From NCBI GenBank assembly GCA_947044365.1, contig OX345636.1:30174466-30238465 (forward strand): 64,000 nucleotides of DNA. Direction: 5' to 3'. The notes beneath the pieces were generated by a model. That model was not told the origin of the DNA. It saw nothing but the letters and a program-made list of their open reading frames with translations, and ran no database searches. The stretch's first letter is position 1. Every line of letters starts with the position of its first letter. Positions 42,173-53,965 of the stretch are shown here, piece by piece. The DNA is from Petrosia ficiformis. Lineage: Eukaryota; Porifera; Demospongiae; Haplosclerida; Petrosiidae. Both the position numbers and the translations under genes were made by a program.

Positions 42173-42762
42173 TCACTGTAAACATGAATTTGTTATTTTA
42201 ACAGACCAGTTGTTACTTAAGTTGCACTTACATTCCAATATATAGTTAGAAACTCGAAATACAAGGATAATTAACATTTTGTCTGGTTATAATATAGCTA
42301 TATATATATATAAGGAATGTTATGACTATACACAGTCATGATTGTATATTCTACATGTGGCAGTAGGGTGTATATTGGTACGTACATTCATGATTGCATG
42401 ACTATATAGTCAATGTAGTTTTACTATAACAAATTGTTCCTTCCGATGCATATTATCTCATTTTGAAGCTATCATCAATAATAGCCTCTTCTTATGGTAG
42501 TAGGGTGTATATTGGTATGTATGATTAGTGATAAATTGTTTTTACTATAACCAATAATTTGAAACAAATTGTTTCTTCCTATGCATAATTATTATGAAGT
42601 TATCAATAACAGCCTCTTTATAATTATGGTAGTAGAGCGTATAGCTATATTATAACCAGACAAAATGTTAATTATCCTCATATTTCATGTTTCTATTGGA
42701 ATGTAAGTGCAACTAAGATAACAACTGGTCTGTTAAAATAACAAATTCATTTTTACAGTGTT
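42173..42762. mobile_element. Element with ~130-bp terminal inverted repeats
   Basis: 'cactgtaaacatgaatttgt' with '..aattcatttttacagtg', and inward 'aagttgcacttacattccaa' with 'ttggaatgtaagtgcaact' (both trimmed), 'tttgtctggttataatatag' with its complement. The loop contains 'ggtagtagggtgtatattgg' twice. No transposase. Confidence 0.8.
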
Positions 42763-42964
42763 ATTACAAAGTTATCACTCGTATCAATAATGATTATATA
42801 ACTATGAATGTGATTGTAACCCATCATGCCACTTTCTTAAATTCCAAATTGCTGAAGTAAGTATTTCATTATCAAGCAAATATAATTATATACAATTATG
42901 GCTGGAGAAACGTTTTTTTTTTATAGTTGTTGCGGATATATTAAACATGATGTGATGCATTTAG

Positions 42965-43199
42965 GTGTTTAATTTGGCAAGATAGTGAACAAACTTTGTT
43001 AAAATACTGTGGTGGACTATTTCTGATTGATGGTGATGATGATGGAGTTATTTGTAAAAAATGTGGAATTCGTTCAGAATGTGCATTCTGTAGCAGAGTT
43101 ACTGTGATTCCAGTAAAGCACAGAGTAGCTACATCACCAGGAAGAGCTACTGCCATCCTAAGGAGTGTTCATAAAACAGTGATTTTTTCCATTAAGTAA
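42965..43199 (+). CDS. Unidentified terminal exon candidate
   Basis: After 'tgatgcatttag' the frame runs 77 codons to TAA. It contains 'LLKYCGGLFLIDGDDDG', 'CKKCGIRSECAFCSR' (paired cysteines) and a basic tail. Phase fits 41816-41903, but I cannot place either in a known protein as a pair. Confidence 0.3.
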
Positions 43200-43620
43200 A
43201 TACTATAGTTGGACTGTTACATACTTTTTAGCATTTATTATAATAGTCATTATACATATTAGTTGATTATGTAGTTTGAAATTTTATATAATTATTATTA
43301 TTATTTTTTAAAATAATAATAATAATGAATTTATGCAGTTAATTGTATATCTATTTTCGATAATTATACAATGTATTCGTAGCTAGTGTTCATATACTCA
43401 GTTCTTGTATCACTATAAAAAGAAAATTGTAACTTATTAGCTAGTTGGTCCTACATGACAAATTAAATTACAACTAAAAGAGTAATTTTAACAAGTTTGT
43501 ACTTCAAGTAATATTATTCTCAACTGCAATAATTATGTTTTGTGAAATATACACTTTGGTACATCGCACTCATTTGCATAATGTTCACACAGTTGACATA
43601 CGGCTGTAATATCGATACTC

Positions 43621-43734
43621 TCATCTGGTTCTTTTTTTACCAGAGACTTTCATAGCATCAATTTCTACCCATTGGGGATGTGTACCTGTGGCATCATAGT
43701 CTAGTCTCACTCTTTTAGACTTGAAAGTTAATGT
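43621..43734 (-). pseudogene. Possible galactose-binding-like domain fragment
   Basis: The - strand frame reads 'SKRVRLDYDATG' then 'WVEIDAMKVSGKKRTR' and a stop. The 'RL-D-..-WVEIDAh-h-G' pattern resembles discoidin/APC10-like domains. It ends seven bases before the first 606-bp repeat unit, which may have cut it. Confidence 0.3.
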
Positions 43735-43740
43735 CTATTT

Positions 43741-46263
43741 AAGGTTGTAGTCTTTTCCGTGGGCGGATGCTACTCCAATCAGTTTCTAGTCTTGCAAGCT
43801 TCTTGCTTCATACAATCTGGTTCCATTCTGTATTTTTTGGAAGCCACACCCACCCGGGGGTATAATTATTGGGCCTAAATGTTTTGACTGATAGTTTATT
43901 TTCAGAAACAAAGCTAAACACGCCCCACGGGTGGTGGGAAACAATGGCGGGTAACTGTAGTTGGTCTCTGAGAAAGATCGGAGTTTGATAGTGCCTAGAA
44001 AGGTAGATTTTATGGTTTCAGTGAAAAGCTACAGAATTCAGCTTTCTTCAGCCTCTTGTAACTATAAAAGTAAAATGAATTTCCAGAAAACGGCTCTATT
44101 TGTTTTCTCTAAATGCATTGTACTTGGTGCATGCCATGATTGGTGGGCGTGGCTTTCTCCGTTTTGTACTTATTGCGATTACAAAAATGGACATTTTATA
44201 TATGTTTTATCACTTCCAGGACCCTATAAAGGTGATTAGAAGATATGAAGGTTGCCATTACACCAGGTTAGAGTCATATTATATAATATTCTATTTTGAA
44301 ACTGATTGGAGTCGCATCCGCCCACTCCCTAGTACCACCTTAACAGTTAAACTTAGCAGTATCATTAATTAAGAAAGTTAACATATTAAGGTTGTAGTCT
44401 TTTCCGTGGGCGGATGCTACTCCAATCAGTTTCTAGTCTTGCAAGCTTCTTGCTGCATACAATCTGGTTCCATTCTGTATTTTTTGGAAGCCACACCCAC
44501 CCGGGGGTATAATTATTGGGCCTAAATGTTTTCACTGATAGTTTAAACAATGGCGGGTAACTGTAGTTGGTCTCTGAGAAAGATCGGAGTTTGATAGTGC
44601 CTAGAAAGGTAGATTTTATGGTTTCAGTGAAAAGCTACAGAATTCAGCTTTCTTCAGCCTCTTGTAACTATAAAAGTAAAATGAATTTCCAGAAAACGGC
44701 TCTATTTGTTTTCTCTAAATGCATTGTACTTGGTGCATGTCATGATTGGTGGGCGTGGCTTTCTCCGTTTTGTACTTATTGCGATTACAAAAATGGACAT
44801 TTTATATATGTTTTATCACTTCCAGGACCCTATAAAGGTGATTAGAAGATATGAAGGTTGCCATTACACCAGGTTAGAGTCATATTATATAATATTCTAT
44901 TTTGAAACTGATTGGAGTCGCATCCGCCCACTCCCTAGTACCACCTTAACAGTTAAACTTAGCAGTATCATTAATTAAGAAAGTTAACATATTAAGGTTG
45001 TAGTCTTTTCCGTGGGCAGATGCTACTCCAATCAGTTTCTAGTCTTGCAAGCTTCTTGCTGCATACAATCTGGTTCCATTCTGTATTTTTTGGAAGCCAC
45101 ACCCACCCGGGGGTATAATTATTGGGCCTAAATGTTTTCACTGATAGTTTAAACAATGGCGGGTAACTGTAGTTGGTCTCTGAGAAAGATCGGAGTTTGA
45201 TAGTGCCTAGAAAGGTAGATTTTATGGTTTCAGTGAAAAGCTACAGAATTCAGCTTTCTTCAGCCTCTTGTAACTATAAAAGTAAAATGAATTTCCAGAA
45301 AACGGCTCTATTTGTTTTCTCTAAATGCATTGTACTTGGTGCATGCCATGATTGGTGGGCGTGGCTTTCTCCGTTTTGTACTTATTGCGATTACAAAAAT
45401 GGACATTTTATATATGTTTTATCACTTCCAGGACCCTATAAAGGTGATTAGAAGATATGAAGGTTGCCATTACACCAGGTTAGAGTCATATTATATAATA
45501 TTCTATTTTGAAACTGATTGGAGTCGCATCCGCCCACTCCCTAGTACCACCTTAACAGTTAAACTTAGCAGTATCATTAATTAAGAAAGTTAACATATTA
45601 ACAGTTAAACTTAGCAGTATCATTAATTAAGAAAGTTAACATATTAAGGTTGTAGTCTTTTCCGTGGGCGGATGCTACTCCAATCAGTTTCTAGTCTTGC
45701 AAGCTTCTTGCTGCATACAATCTGGTTCCATTCTGTATTTTTTGGAAGCCACACCCACCCGGGGGTATAATTATTGGGCCTAAATGTTTTGACTGATAGT
45801 TTATTTTCAGAAACAAAGCTAAACACGCCCCACGGGTGGTGGAGGGGTCGGTGGGTGGTAAACAATGGCGGGTAACTGTAGTTGGTCTCTGAGAAAGATC
45901 GGAGTTTGATAGTGCCTAGAAAGGTAGATTTTATGGTTTCAGTGAAAAGCTACAGAATTCAGCTTTCTTCAGCCTCTTGTAACTATAAAAGTAAAATGAA
46001 TTTCCAGAAAACGGCTCTATTTGTTTTCTCTAAATGCATTGTACTTGGTGCATGCCATGATTGGTGGGCGTGGCTTTCTCCGTTTTGTACTTATTGCGAT
46101 TACAAAAATGGACATTTTATATATGTTTTATCACTTCCAGGACCCTATAAAGGTGATTAGAAGATATGAAGGTTGCCATTACACCAGGTTAGAGTCATAT
46201 TATATAATATTCTATTTTGAAACTGATTGGAGTCGCATCCGCCCACTCCCTAGTACCACCTTA
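43741..46263. mobile_element. Four tandem copies of a TIR element, basic period 606 bp
   Basis: Units start at 43741, 44388, 44994 and 45646. Each begins 'aaggttgtagtcttttccgt' then 'gggcggatgctactccaatc' and ends 'gattggagtcgcatccgccc..ccacctta', so each has its own inverted ends. Neighbouring units are joined by a spacer with 'cagttaaacttagcagtatc'. Units 2 and 3 lack a block of about 45 bp ('ttttcagaaacaaagctaaa' region) that units 1 and 4 keep. The spacer is doubled before unit 4. Each unit can encode the same 92- and about 90-residue frames in two registers, with no known domain. The copies are almost identical. Confidence 0.92.
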
Positions 46264-46337
46264 AAAAGTAAAGTAAAGTTATAGATATTAACCATTTCTA
46301 TAGGTGGAGTTTTTGGAAGAAATTTATATTGAAACAA

Positions 46338-46830
46338 GTGTATATAGAGAAAAAAAACATCCCTATGATTGCTTTACAAATTTAAGTGAAGACAAAAGTA
46401 TCCCTATGACTGCTTTGTGGTGTCCAGCATTCAGTAAAAGCGCCATTACGTTAGCATGTCAACGGACCAAGTATACGGTATATAATCTATGCTAATTACC
46501 ACAAACAACATGGATGATAACCCTAACAATCCCAGGGCCTAAACTGGGGGGTTTGTCATGCAGCACATTAGCATAGATTATATACCGTATACTAGGTCCG
46601 TTCACATGCTAACGTACTGTCTCTAATGGCCAGTATTCAGTAATCATGGCTGACTTTATCATGCCTAAAACACATCAGCTTATTATAGTTATTATTTTGA
46701 TTATCTACTCTCCTGACCTTTCAAAGGACCTTGTAGAACTATAGGAATATATTTCAGGCAGAATATATATAGCTAGCTACTAGTTCCAGTTTCTACCGTA
46801 AGCTACTTAGCAGTCTTAAGATCTTAGCTA
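46338..46830. mobile_element. High-copy MITE, copy 4 (reverse), with a nested insertion
   Basis: 'tatatagagaaaaaaaacat' to '..tagttccagtttctaccgta'. At 46440-46620 another element interrupts it. Confidence 0.75.
46440..46620. mobile_element. MITE with ~47-bp inverted arms inserted in copy 4
   Basis: 'gttagcatgtcaacggacca' and 'aggtccgttcacatgctaac' pair, continuing through 'gtatacggtatataatctat' and its complement. 'agcattcagta' before and 'agtattcagta' after look like the duplicated target. Confidence 0.8.
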
Positions 46831-47110
46831 TAGGCATGTATATTATATATATACCGTGTTGATGTATATTGGCTTAAGAAAGATATCACGTTTGAAACAT
46901 ACTGCTTGATGTAAGCACTACTTGCACAGATACTTTCACAGATTATCAGGAACGAAGCCAACAACTTTAACTGATAGATCATCTTCTCCTTCAAGTCTGA
47001 GTAAACGATGCTTGCAGCTCACAAATCAATACAATTTCTCTATATATAGCCTCAGATTGATTCCGTTTGAACATTCACTTGCTAAGTGCGTCGGCTTGGG
47101 GAATGTTACG
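46831..47110. other. No confirmed gene
   Basis: A - strand frame reads 'HRLLRLEGEDDLSVKVVGF' then stops; no splice partner or family was found. Confidence 0.3.
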
Positions 47111-47175
47111 TAGTCTCGAAAGCCAGCCCCTTCGCGATTCGCTCAAGTGAAGGGGCTGGCTCGCGAGACTAGGGG
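47111..47175. mobile_element. Short hairpin element
   Basis: 'tagtctcgaaagccagcccc' and 'ggggctggctcgcgagacta' form a stem of about 25 bp around 'ttcgcgattcgctcaagtgaa'. Confidence 0.75.
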
Positions 47176-47439
47176 GGGGCTATCCCCAATAGGAATGGAC
47201 CATCAAAAACCATGATGCTCTTTTCGACACACTTTGCTGATGGACAACAGAGGAGACATAAGGGGAGCAATTGTGTGTTAATAAGCGACCAGGAAATGTG
47301 TTTTATCCATTTTATCTGACATTGGAGTAGTCCCAATTATTTGGGACATCCCCATTTAATTTATAATTGTCATTTATTATTGTAATTATTATTATTACAT
47401 TATTGTCAAAATAGTCCAAATGCTGATTACAGTGGAAGT

Positions 47440-48245
47440 TTTTGTTCCATACTATGTGAATAAAGATGTGAAGCACGTCTTTTTATAACGATATCAGAAG
47501 TTATTATATCTAGTTTTATGTGACTTTGAAGAAGTTATTATATGTACAATAATGTAGTTTCATGTGACCTTTCCATTAGGAACATAGATATATATTATAA
47601 TTATATATATATAACAGAAAATAAGAACAATTACTATGTTCCTAGTTGGATAGTACACTTGTACTCTGCATTAGAAACATAATAAACATGTTTATTACAG
47701 AAAGTATTAGGTTCCTTTCCCATTAGGAACATAATAATTATGTTTATAATGGAAAGTACAAATTGTTTTCCATTAAAAACATGATAATATTGTCTTCCTA
47801 TGTTCCTATGCAAATCACTTTTTACAGCTGTGTGTCATAGTCTTTACATTGTTTTAAAATTCTACCTTAATGTAAATAGTATGTTGTACTGTGTGTGTGT
47901 GTGTGTGTGTGTATCTTTGGGACAAGATAACATTAAATATACTTCATAAACTCTTGTACTTCTGATATTATAAATATCAGTTCTTTTTTTTGTATTGAAC
48001 TATAATTATTATTATTATTGTGTGGATAGCATGAATTGAATATGAAGTATTATTTACAAATCAAAAACAAGTGACACTACATTTATCCAACGAGTGATAT
48101 TTCCTTTTCTGTTTAATAATTACCTGATCATGTTAGCAACACTGCATTATCCATTATCAAAATAATCATGAGATATCTAAAGCTTTTACAAATTAAACCA
48201 CAGTCTAGTGGCTATCTTCAACTACTGTTGCCTCTGAAGTGAGAG
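47440..48245. repeat. Inverse copy of 36820-37650
   Basis: Reverse complement of the left-hand block, including the outer foldback arm (47580-47815), the (GT)n tract at 47890-47912 and 'ttgtgtggatagcatgaatt'. Confidence 0.85.
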
Positions 48246-48639
48246 ACTTTAGTTTTCGACATAGAAAAAGCTCTGTTGTAATTTATCATGTTATTATTAT
48301 AATCAAATGTTAGCTCATTCACAATTTACATTTTTCCAATCTTTATTGTTACCAAAGCAAGACAAAATCTCTTTATATACTTTTATTACTTAGACAATAC
48401 TGCCAATCATGTGACTTCCACCATATGACTTCTTCATGATGTAATCATCATAGTGTATGAATTGAATGTGTAATTGAAAATGTGTTGTTTTGTTCTTTTC
48501 ATGTTAGATAATATTATACTAATATTCATAGTTTCTTCAAAGTTATTAAGGAATCAATTTACATTATATGTACAGTAGTTAAAATATCTGACCACACTCC
48601 CACATTGATGTAATATTTTTATCATGCAGTTAAACTGAT

Positions 48640-48950
48640 AATCGTCCAATCTCCTGGCACAGTGGAAGATACTATAACACATGTAATAAATTGCACCCAG
48701 GTTATGTATCAGTTATATAATATAATCCATCACACTCAGGTGTGCTGCTCTCATGCTATAGATTATATTTCAGTAATAGACTGTATACATATTCTACAAC
48801 TATAGCAAATACACATAACATGATGTCTTGACAACATACATGTAGTTCTTATGAGTAAGTAATTCTTTACCACTATAAATAGACTGACTTCACCCCCAAA
48901 AAATGATGTGATGTTTTTAAATGAACTTTTTTTGTTTAAATCAAACTAAA
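48640..48950. repeat. Inverse copy of 39270-39600
   Basis: See 39270-39600. The stretch 48250-48640 between the two inverse blocks is AT-rich with nothing recognised. Confidence 0.85.
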
Positions 48951-49259
48951 GCGCATCATTAAACCACACTTTTTGTCACACCCACTAATATGTGAAACAA
49001 CGGCCTTCCACTTCTCGCAAAATCATAATGTGTTATAGTCAGTCATGAAATAATCAATGAATAAAATTTATAAATTATGAAGATGAAAGAGTAATGATGA
49101 ATAACAAAAATGATGAATTAAGTTTTAAAATAAGTGTAGAGAAATTATTATATAAGTAATTAATTAATTTTTACGATTCAGATATTTTTGATATTAAATT
49201 ATAATATTCATAGTTACATATTCATCACTCGCTTTCATCCTCCTGTTGATCTATTTTCG

Positions 49260-49604
49260 CTAACTTAGCACTTCATGACAAACGATGTTTTTGGTTACAA
49301 TCTTAGCTTGCATTTTACCCTGTTGATCAGTATCTTCAACCTTTACTCTGACATCTCCCAAAGCTCTTGCTCTTGAAAATGCAACGTAAAGTTGACCATG
49401 CGAAAATACAGGTTTAGGTAAGTATATTCCAACCTTATCAAACGTTTGTCCTTGTGCTTTGTTAATTGTCACAGAGTATGCAAGCCTTAGTGGAAATTGT
49501 ACCCTATGCAAGCAGAATGGCAAATTACTATCATTTGGAGCTAGTTTTATCAGAACCTCATTTCCGGCATTTTGTCCATAAATGATTTTTGCCTGTATAT
49601 ACAC
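49260..49604 (-). pseudogene. Helitron helicase C-terminal fragment
   Basis: The - strand frame has '[20 protein letters not shown]', '[20 protein letters not shown]' and '[14 protein letters not shown]', which are the last PIF1-family helicase motifs of Helitron Rep/Hel proteins. The Rep domain and the earlier helicase motifs are absent, so it is a 5'-truncated remnant. A MITE fragment lies just beyond its upstream end. Confidence 0.9.
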
Positions 49605-49631
49605 AGTTACGATGTAAATACGTTATTTCTG

Positions 49632-49866
49632 CTTACATAGAATTAGAAACTGGAACTACTAACTAACTAACTAACTATTCTACCTGAAATATATTCCTAA
49701 AGTTCTACAAGATTCTTCAAAAGGTAAAGAGAGTAGATAATCAAAATATTAACTATAATAGGCTGTTGTGTTTCAGGCATGATAAAGTCAGCCATGATTA
49801 CTGAATGTTGGACACCATAAAGTAATCATAGGGATGCTTTTTTTTTGCTCTATATACACTTGTTTT
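49632..49866. mobile_element. High-copy MITE, copy 5, truncated
   Basis: 'gaaactggaactact' to '..gctctatatacacttg', as in copy 2; the left half is missing. Confidence 0.75.
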
Positions 49867-49907
49867 TAATATTAATTATTAATTTATCAACCTAAATTCC
49901 CCTCTAG

Positions 49908-51320
49908 TTCACAGACCCCTGGTATTGTTGGTGTCATGTTTACTGATAAACAAGGGTTATCACTAGCAGGTTAGTTTTATGACACTAAACAAGGATCAAA
50001 CTAACAGTGCCTTCATCTGAGACTTTATTACAGTTCAATTGTGTGTTTTGGTGGTGGTGGTGGTGGTGGATCTAAACTGGAAGTGTATTTATACATCATA
50101 ACTCTTCAGCAAAGTTTTTAATAATCTTACAACTTACATTAATGATGCCTTACATGGATTTCAACAGAATGGTATGTCTCTTGGAACTTCCTTGTACTGC
50201 TAATCCAAGATGCGCTATGTTATGACTTTCTGTTCAAACCCACCTTCCAATAATTCATGACATCATGTAAAACATACCTTTTGGTAATGTCTCGTATCAT
50301 GATGTCACATGCACGAGCGAGGATTGATTACACAAGAGTATTCCTAAAGGTCATTCACGTTCACCATGACCTCAGAAAATTGTTCATAACTTTAGTTTGG
50401 AATGACTAACAATCTTTTCACCTGCACCATTTTCATATAATAGTCCTTCCCGTTTTTTTTTTGTGTATGTCAAATTTCAGTCCATTGTTTCATTATAGAG
50501 TTACAGTATTATCATGCATTAACCTTATGACATAAAGCTATACATTGTATTACATATAAAGTCATCACATCATAATTTTGAGGACATTGTGAATGTGAAC
50601 AGATTACAGTTAAGGTAATATTCTTCCATGGCATGTACACCATGCCTCCAACCCATGTATTATATGGTCTGCCAACAGGCTAACCTCATTAACAGTACCT
50701 TATTAAGTTAATATTCATACATGGCATATACACCATGCCTCCAACCATGTATTATTTATTTATTATCCTGGATCAGACCATAGAGGTGTATTAGATCATG
50801 TTCATATAAATATTACTCTTGTCAGTTGGTCCAACAATAGTCATTTAGTCAATTTGATAAATTGTGTCAGAGGGATTTGTTTTTGCCACAAAAATTTGCT
50901 TGCATAAATATAATACAACAATTATAAATAATAATTGCACAAATAACACTAACCTAATTAATTATTCATGATGTGGTCAATTTATTTATGAATAACACTG
51001 TTAAAGTCAAAAGGGCTAGAGAAGTGACTGAAATTACTTTGAAGTTAAGAGTTAAGTTCTCAGAGACAGCAACTGGATAAATAAGCAAGTGCTAAATATG
51101 ACCTTGGAAACATTATTTTCAGTGTACTATGTGTTATCAATTTTGTATCGATCTACTTTCCATTATCCTCTTTATTGCACACACTATCTATCTTAGCTCA
51201 AGATACATTAAAATCTTCTGCTGCTGGTATTGTAGCTGGTCTTGCTTCACAAGCTAATAGTCTCAAGACGGGTACTGGTGATGATGATAAACCTACAGTA
51301 GTAGTTGAGTTTGATACTGG
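49908..51320 (+). CDS. LAMTOR5: LAMTOR5 (Ragulator complex subunit), two internal exons
   Basis: LAMTOR5 is a small roadblock-fold subunit of Ragulator, which anchors Rag GTPases at the lysosome for mTORC1 activation. Exon 49908-49969 encodes 'SQTPGIVGVMFTDKQGLSLA'; exon 51197-51320 encodes 'GIVAGLASQANSLKTG' and 'PTVVVEFDTG'. They match the human 'IVGVLCTDSQGLNL' and 'AGVISVLAQQAAKL' regions in order, and the split Ala codon joins correctly. The first exon (N-terminal helix) and the last exon (after 'DTG') could not be found in the window. The donors 'gttagt' and 'gtaagt' are intact. Either the gene has distant small end exons or it is a fragment. Confidence 0.75.
50340..50605 (-). mobile_element. 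MITE with 'cattcacaatgacctc' ends, copy 2
   Basis: Reverse copy of 24900-25172, inside the LAMTOR5 intron. Ends 'gttcaccatgacctcag' and 'gaggacattgtgaatgtgaa'. Confidence 0.75.
50610..50765. repeat. Tandem duplication of ~80 bp
   Basis: 'ggcatgtacaccatgcctcc' and 'ggcatatacaccatgcctcc' each followed by 'aaccca/aaccatgtattat'. Confidence 0.75.
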
Positions 51321-51752
51321 GTAAGTACATATTGTGTGTATCTAGAAGTCACAAAATGCTCCATCCTTAGGCCTAATTTTAAATTCAAATTGTTATAATA
51401 GGTAAATCAAGCTAAAAAGAAAACAACGAGTAAAATACCTGTTCTAAGTAATGTGTCGCTATACCCAGGGGTGTGGAAACATTGAGCCAACTGCCGAACA
51501 TTTTGACCTATTTTTACCACTCTTGTCCTGCTCCCCATGTACTTTGTAAATTACCGGACATTCACTAGATTTATCAGACAATGTCCTGCATGACTGGCTG
51601 TTTCCATGCCCCTGACCATATCTGTGAATAATAGTATTATTGAGACCTACATGTACCTTGCAGCCATTCTTTGCAAGAAGCTTTTTTAAACTATGTTTGA
51701 TGAAATAGTTACAAATTGTAATTATTATGTAATCCGCATTGTACATTGTAGT
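51321..51752. other. Downstream of LAMTOR5 exon, nothing recognised
   Basis: No exon encoding the LAMTOR5 C-terminus was recognised here. Confidence 0.4.
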
Positions 51753-51912
51753 TCACATGGCCCGCGGGGCTATCCCTATCATTAATTTCAAAGGTGTTAA
51801 GTATAATACGTTGTTGAGTTTCAGTAATTAGTTTAGAACCTTGAAGGAGTACTTCAGTTTCTTCAAAGATCTGTGTACTTATTGCAGTTACACTTTCTTC
51901 TTCATGCCCCAG
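51753..51912. mobile_element. High-copy MITE, divergent copy related to 4384-4891
   Basis: 'catggcccgcggggctatcc' then 'tagaaccttgaaggagtact' and 'tcaaagatctgtgta', all shared with the first copy. Confidence 0.65.
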
Positions 51913-52000
51913 TATCCAGAGTACATAAAGGTTTGAAAATACTAGTGATATTAACGACTGATAGATAGGTATTACATTTTTTCAGTAAATACTGAAAAAA

Positions 52001-52036
52001 TGTAGACAAGATAATAATATTATTATCTTGTCTACA
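52001..52036. repeat. Perfect 36-bp palindrome
   Basis: 'tgtagacaagataataat' followed immediately by its exact reverse complement. A second imperfect palindrome, 'ttttttcagta..tactgaaaaaa', adjoins it on the left. Confidence 0.95.
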
Positions 52037-52384
52037 GCAATATAATGATTAAAAGTCAAGAAAGATCTACACTTGCTGTGCACAAAGTTTAACAGACTGT
52101 AATAATTATGTATATATATATATATATAATTTATATATGAATTACATGCATGTGTTTGTCTGTGAGTATTTGTAATTACTGACAATGTTGTTTTGTGATG
52201 TATTTGAAGGATATTTAAGTATGAAAGTCAAAGTGACTGTTGCTAGGTTTTCATTTAGAACACTTGTTGAGGGAGCGAGCAAAACTTGAATTTGAAAGAC
52301 TTTGGAGGTGCGACACACAGGTTTATTGTGGTGTGCATATTTGTAAACAAATATGTTAATGCATGAAGCATTTTTTTTTTAAAT

Positions 52385-53965
52385 CATCATTGCTACCATG
52401 CATGCATCCTTCGGCAAAGAATGTTTTCAAAGTCAACAGTATTTTGTTCAGTTTCTGTATGTTGTACAGAAGTAAAAAAGAATAGCACTAATTATTCTAG
52501 ACATCTATACATAAAATATTTTATATTAAATAATTGCTTGCATCCTCACCCTGCACACACCTCCCTGGCGAGGATAGGTGCGTGCATGCATGCTCCAGAC
52601 CTACTGCACGTGCAGGAATATGAGCTCCCTTTCATAAGCCAGAGAAGACTGTGCATGTCATCAATCTCAAGACTCAAGACAAAGAAGATTCTGCATGTAC
52701 CAGGGAGGGACCCAGGACCAAGATGTGAAGGATGTGGATAGATGGATGAAGATTAAACAACAGGTGATTCTTGTTCTTCTATGTGCATTGTTGCCATCCA
52801 TGCCCATGTAATTCATGCATATCATATTAATAATTCCGTTTGTCTATCATGTTAATTTGCATATTGTTTCTTCTCTCTCCCAGAAAACTCTACTTGCTAC
52901 CTCCCTGTCCATCTATCCACTCTCTCTCTACCTCATCGCATCTATACTTCAATAAGAGGTAAGTTATGTCTCCATACTCTTTTCTATATTCTATACTTTC
53001 TTCTTAAATATTATTTTATTGTGAACAGTGTATTTACTTTTTTTCCTTCCTGCACAGGTCTGTTTCTGATGAGGTCGAGGTTGGGGGGGTGGCATGGTCA
53101 ATCCTGGTTGTTAGGAGTGTGCGGGACAAATGAGTATACCGATGACCAGGTTGGGGACGCCGGAGGTCTCTTCGAATCACTAGATCCAGCCCCGTGTGGG
53201 GCAGTCCAGTACATCCGGTCTAGCTCATCTAGTGTTCCAGTTACAGTCTAACTACCTCATCCAGTTCCAGTCTACTTCGACCAGTGCTCCAGTTCCAGTC
53301 TACTTCGACCAGTGCTCCAGTTCCAGTCTACTTCATCCTAGGACCATCCCCATTGGGATTTCTCTCCTGCAAGGACTCATCTTCATTGGGATTTCTCTTC
53401 TGCAAGGACTCATCTTCATTCATTGCTTATTCATCTCAATGGCAGTCAGTTCTTTGAAATAGTATACGATTACTTATGCTTGTATTGAATATACTAGTCT
53501 AATTTTCTTAATCTTTTCTCTTCTTTAAATACCAATGACTACCTATAATTATAACGTTAATGTGCTTTTTATAAAACCTTTTTCTTTTCCTAATCTAATG
53601 AATTAATTAAGTACTATCATTTCGATTGTATTTCATTGGAAATATTTTCAAATTAATGAACTAATTTCTTTCTCTTTCAAGTAGCTAGCTATATTTCTTG
53701 AGAGTATTTTCAAATTATCATTCTTGAAAATATTTTCAAATTAGCTCGCTATCACTTTTTCTACTTTTTTGTTATAATTGAATACACTATTTTTGATATA
53801 ATTTGTTTGCTAATTCGACTGGTTGCATTTTTTTTTAAAATCATCATCATTGCTACCATGCATGTTTTCAAAGTCAACAGTATTTTGTTTGGTTTCTGTA
53901 TGTTATACAGAAGTAAAAAAGAATAGCACTAATATTGTACATAAATTATCTAGACATCTATACAT
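52385..53965. repeat. Direct repeats of ~130 bp around a 1.3-kb unit
   Basis: 52390-52520 and 53828-53965 share 'ttttcaaagtcaacagtatt', 'acagaagtaaaaaagaatag' and 'agacatctatacataaaata'. Between them are splice-like signals ('ctctctcccag', 'gtaagttatg', 'cctgcacag') and the minisatellite at 53240-53415, but no recognised protein. It could be a retroelement-like or non-coding spliced unit. Confidence 0.55.
53240..53415. repeat. Two short tandem repeats
   Basis: About three copies of a 28-bp unit with 'gttccagtctacttcgacca', then two copies of 'attgggatttctctcctgca' plus 'aggactcatctt'. Confidence 0.85.

Noticed and set aside
46922..47113. Short + strand frame and the opposite 'HRLLRLEGEDDLSVKVVGF' frame
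   Set aside because: No splice partner, start or family; only noted as uncertain.
53021..53462. Short frames in the 52385-53965 unit
   Set aside because: They translate minisatellite units and show no domain.
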